Shown here: positions 56,744 through 58,714 of the stretch, piece by piece
How positions within the stretch are numbered: the first letter of the stretch is position 1
Layout: each line of letters opens with the position of its first letter
Assembly (NCBI GenBank): GCA_021325365.1
Contig: JAJPHF010000019.1
Location: 1 to 58,714 of the forward strand
Origin: Pseudomonadota bacterium
GTDB lineage: Bacteria; Chloroflexota; UBA6077; JAJPHF01
Direction: 5' to 3'
DNA: 58,714 nt
Position numbers and translations under genes: made by a program
The notes under the pieces: generated by a model
What the model saw: only the letters and a program-made list of their open reading frames with translations
The model's database searches: none
Told to the model about the DNA's origin: nothing

Positions 56744-58437
56744 TTCCTATCCCCCATCCTCCCTTCCGCGTGGTGGCTGGACTGCTCCTGCTGCTCGGCG
56801 TGGCCGTGTTCACCCTCGGCCCGGTCCTCTTCGTCGTGTTCGGCAGCTTCGACGTCGCGAAGCCGGGCGAGCCCGCGCGCTGGGGACTCGACGCCTGGCG
56901 CCAGGCGCTGATCGAGAGCCCGCGCACCCAGGGCGCGATCGTCACCAGCTTCCTCTTGTCGCTGCGCGCGCCGCTCGGGGCGCTGATCGCCTTCTTCCTG
57001 GCGTGGCTCATTATCCGCACCCGCCTGCCGGCGCGGGGCCTGATCGAGTTCGCGTTCTGGGTGGCGTTCTTCATGCCGGCCCTGCCCGTCACCCTCGGCT
57101 GGATCCTGCTGCTCGACCCGAAATACGGCCTGGTCAACCAGGCCCTCCAGGGCCTGCCGGGGGTTCCCGCACCGCCGTTCGACATTTACTCGGTGGGCGG
57201 CATCCTCTGGATCCACATGACCGCCGCCACCGTGCCGGTCATGGTGATCCTCCTCGGGCCGGCCATCCGCCAGCTCGACGCGTCGCTCGAGGAGTCGGCG
57301 CGCGTGTGCGGCGCGAGCCCGCTCCAGATCTTCCGCAAGGTGACGCTGCCGCTGCTCGCGCCCGCCATCCTGGTCGCCTCGCTCGCGGGGTTCATCCGCG
57401 GGCTGGAGGCGTTCGAGGTCGAGCAGCTCGTCGGGCGCCCGGCGGGCATCTACGTCTACTCCACCCGCATCTACGACCTCATCACCTGGGAGCCGCCGCT
57501 CTTCCCCGAGGCGATGGCGCTCAGCACCTTCGTCCTGAGCATCCTGGTGGTCATCGCCGTCGTCTACCAGCGCACGGCCGGCGGACGCCACTACGCGACC
57601 ATCACCGGGCGGGGCGTGACCTTCCGCCGCCTCACCACCGGTCCCTGGCGCTACGCCGTCGCCGCGCTGCTGCTGCTCTTCCTGGCCGTCGCGGTGCTGC
57701 TCCCCACGACGATGCTGGTGATCGGCTCGTTCATGAAGCTGTTCGGCTTCTTCACCATCGCCGACCCGTTCACCACGCGCCACTGGGAGACGGTGCTGCG
57801 CGATCCGGTGTTCCTGACCGCGGTGCGCAACTCGCTGGTGATCGCGCTCGGCACCGCCGCCGTCGGCACGCTGCTCTACGCCGCCCTGGCCTACGTGCTC
57901 ATGCGCTCGCGGCTCGTGGGACGCGGCCTCACCGACCTGCTCGCCTGGCTGCCCTGGACGGTGCCCGGCATCCTGCTGGGCATCGGGCTCCTGTTCGTGC
58001 TGCTCAGCGTACCGGCGCTGGCGCTGTTCTACGGCACGGTGCTAGTGATGATCCTCGTGCTGATCGTGAAGGACCTGCCGATCGGCACGCACATGATGAA
58101 GACGTCGATCGGCCAGATCGCGCGCGAGCTGGAGCACTCCTCGCGGGTGTGCGGCGCCGGCGGGCTCACGACCTTCCGCCGCATCGTTCTGCCGCTCATG
58201 CGCCCGATGCTGGTGAGCATCTTCGTCCTCGTCTTCATCGCCGCGCTGCGCGACATCAGCACCACGATCCTGGTGGTCACGCCGAACACGCGCCCGCTTT
58301 CCATTCTGATGTTGGAGTACTCGCAGTCGTCGGCGCTCGAATCGGCGGCGGTGATCGGCGTGATGCTCATGGGGCTCATGATCGTCGTCGCCCTGGTGGC
58401 CCGCCGCCTCGGCCTCCGCGTGGCCGAGGAGCCCTGA
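56698..58437 (+). CDS. ABC transporter permease, double-length (FbpB-type, two BPD domains)
   Basis: One chain carrying two permease halves, each with six membrane segments. The two EAA-type loops are ESARVCGASPLQIFRKVTLPLL and EHSSRVCGAGGLTTFRRIVLPLM (first residues cut here to motif length: ARVCGASPLQIFRKV; SRVCGAGGLTTFRRI). Such fused permeases are typical of FbpB-like iron/anion importers and need only one ATPase dimer. GTG 56698, seven bases after GGAGG, gives a compact N-terminus; the frame also opens at GTG 56653, overlapping the ATPase stop, so the first 15 residues are uncertain. It forms the transporter core with 54231 and 55583. Confidence 0.9.
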   Translation: MGVRGEAATRVAHPPFPIPHPPFRVVAGLLLLLGVAVFTLGPVLFVVFGSFDVAKPGEPARWGLDAWRQALIESPRTQGAIVTSFLLSLRAPLGALIAFFLAWLIIRTRLPARGLIEFAFWVAFFMPALPVTLGWILLLDPKYGLVNQALQGLPGVPAPPFDIYSVGGILWIHMTAATVPVMVILLGPAIRQLDASLEESARVCGASPLQIFRKVTLPLLAPAILVASLAGFIRGLEAFEVEQLVGRPAGIYVYSTRIYDLITWEPPLFPEAMALSTFVLSILVVIAVVYQRTAGGRHYATITGRGVTFRRLTTGPWRYAVAALLLLFLAVAVLLPTTMLVIGSFMKLFGFFTIADPFTTRHWETVLRDPVFLTAVRNSLVIALGTAAVGTLLYAALAYVLMRSRLVGRGLTDLLAWLPWTVPGILLGIGLLFVLLSVPALALFYGTVLVMILVLIVKDLPIGTHMMKTSIGQIARELEHSSRVCGAGGLTTFRRIVLPLMRPMLVSIFVLVFIAALRDISTTILVVTPNTRPLSILMLEYSQSSALESAAVIGVMLMGLMIVVALVARRLGLRVAEEP

Positions 58438-58450
58438 CCGGCCGCGACCG

Positions 58451-58508
58451 GCGGCGGCGTTGCCCCGCCGCCGCGCCGGCGCCCTGGCTCGAGCCCCGCG
58501 GGGCTCGA
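58451..58508. terminator. Bidirectional terminator hairpins
   Basis: Two hairpins lie in the 82-base convergent gap: GCGGCGGCG (58451-58459) with CCGCCGCCGC (58466-58475), and a perfect 20-bp palindrome at 58489-58508 (CGAGCCCCGCGGGGCTCG core). No T-runs. They separate the permease from the HlyD-type gene. Confidence 0.5.
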
Positions 58509-58519
58509 CAGCGGACGAA

Positions 58520-58714
58520 TCAGCCTGGCCAGGGGAAGGGGCCGCCGGCCTTGACCCGGATCTGCACGGATGCCGACGTGCCGAGCGGCAGCACCGTGTC
58601 GCCGCTGTCGACGAGGATCTTGACCGGCACCCACTGCGTCACCTTGTTGAAGTTGCCGGAGACGTTCTGCGCCGGCAGCAGCGAGAACGTGGCGGCGCTC
58701 GCCGGCGTGACCGC
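58520..58714 (-). CDS. C-terminal end of an HlyD/EmrA-type efflux adaptor (5' end outside window)
   Basis: The last 64 residues of a membrane-fusion protein. FSLLPAQNVSGNFNKVTQWVPV is the conserved end of the barrel in EmrA/HlyD adaptors, followed by LPLGTSASVQIRV, the usual L.PG.s..V.I closing strand. It reads inwards from the right edge to TGA at 58522-58520. It would bridge an inner-membrane MFS exporter and the envelope; the partner lies outside the window. I can see only the end, so subfamily is not certain. Confidence 0.75.
   Translation of the reverse strand, partial: AVTPASAATFSLLPAQNVSGNFNKVTQWVPVKILVDSGDTVLPLGTSASVQIRVKAGGPFPWPG

Overview
The window is very GC-rich, with dense short-gap operons, frequent GTG/TTG starts and good Shine-Dalgarno sequences. 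Lipoprotein-type solute-binding proteins (SBPs) are abundant. Together with an OpgC-esterase fusion, PadR regulators, RutA-like flavin monooxygenases and many orphan SBPs, this suggests a free-living environmental bacterium, most likely Chloroflexota. No taxonomic marker protein is present, so the assignment is an inference.

Left part (1-12.9 kb), a mixed neighbourhood: the end of an unknown gene; a minus-strand OpgC-like acyltransferase fused to an esterase; the RNase P RNA gene (rnpB) with an extended -10 promoter; a decayed tyrosine-recombinase tail just beyond rnpB; an MFS exporter; a PadR regulator near a perfect palindrome and a scrap of IS3-type transposase; a BNR propeller protein; a Pht5-like (4,5-dihydroxyphthalate decarboxylase family) protein; a GT39-like membrane glycosyltransferase; a small XRE regulator; a protein with a PEP-CTERM-like tail; and a PQQ-propeller lipoprotein.

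Central part (13-55.4 kb), a large catabolic and uptake island. Module 1 (minus, 12994-15207) is LigB-LigA extradiol dioxygenase plus a cytoplasmic NMT1-type protein. Module 2 (plus, 15673-20111) is SBP, Pht5-like, ComD-like, ComE-like, SBP, with 4-bp stop/start overlaps. Module 3 (minus, 29607 down to 20177) is a DapA-type aldolase, SBP, Pht5-like, SBP, Rieske oxygenase, SDR, ornithine-cyclodeaminase-like protein and a second Rieske oxygenase. A lone SBP lies at 29908-31056. Module 4 (minus, 51515 down to 31123, about twenty genes) holds Fe3+-type SBPs, VOC proteins (one fused to a Rieske domain), a LysR regulator, three M24 pita-bread paralogues, a GltD-like FAD oxidoreductase, two HAO-like cupins, an NMT1-type SBP, a Rieske ferredoxin, a TAXI-type protein, a bicupin and a RutA-like monooxygenase. 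Module 5 (plus, 52032-58437) has SBP, ornithine-cyclodeaminase-like, SBP, ABC ATPase and a double-length permease. An HlyD/EmrA-type adaptor enters from the right edge.

How the parts may work together: thirteen SBP-family genes share the window with only one ATPase/permease pair, which is of the Fe3+/putrescine type and adjacent to one of four related SBPs. The enzymes are those expected for oxygenating, opening and trimming aromatic or N-heterocyclic acids. I read the region as a scavenging island assembled from repeated SBP-plus-enzyme modules. Several intergenic gaps hold small decayed remnants (a xanthine-dehydrogenase-type 2Fe-2S tail, an HAO-like zinc tail, an ornithine-cyclodeaminase fragment), which indicates gene duplication and loss inside it. 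Substrates are not determinable from sequence alone.
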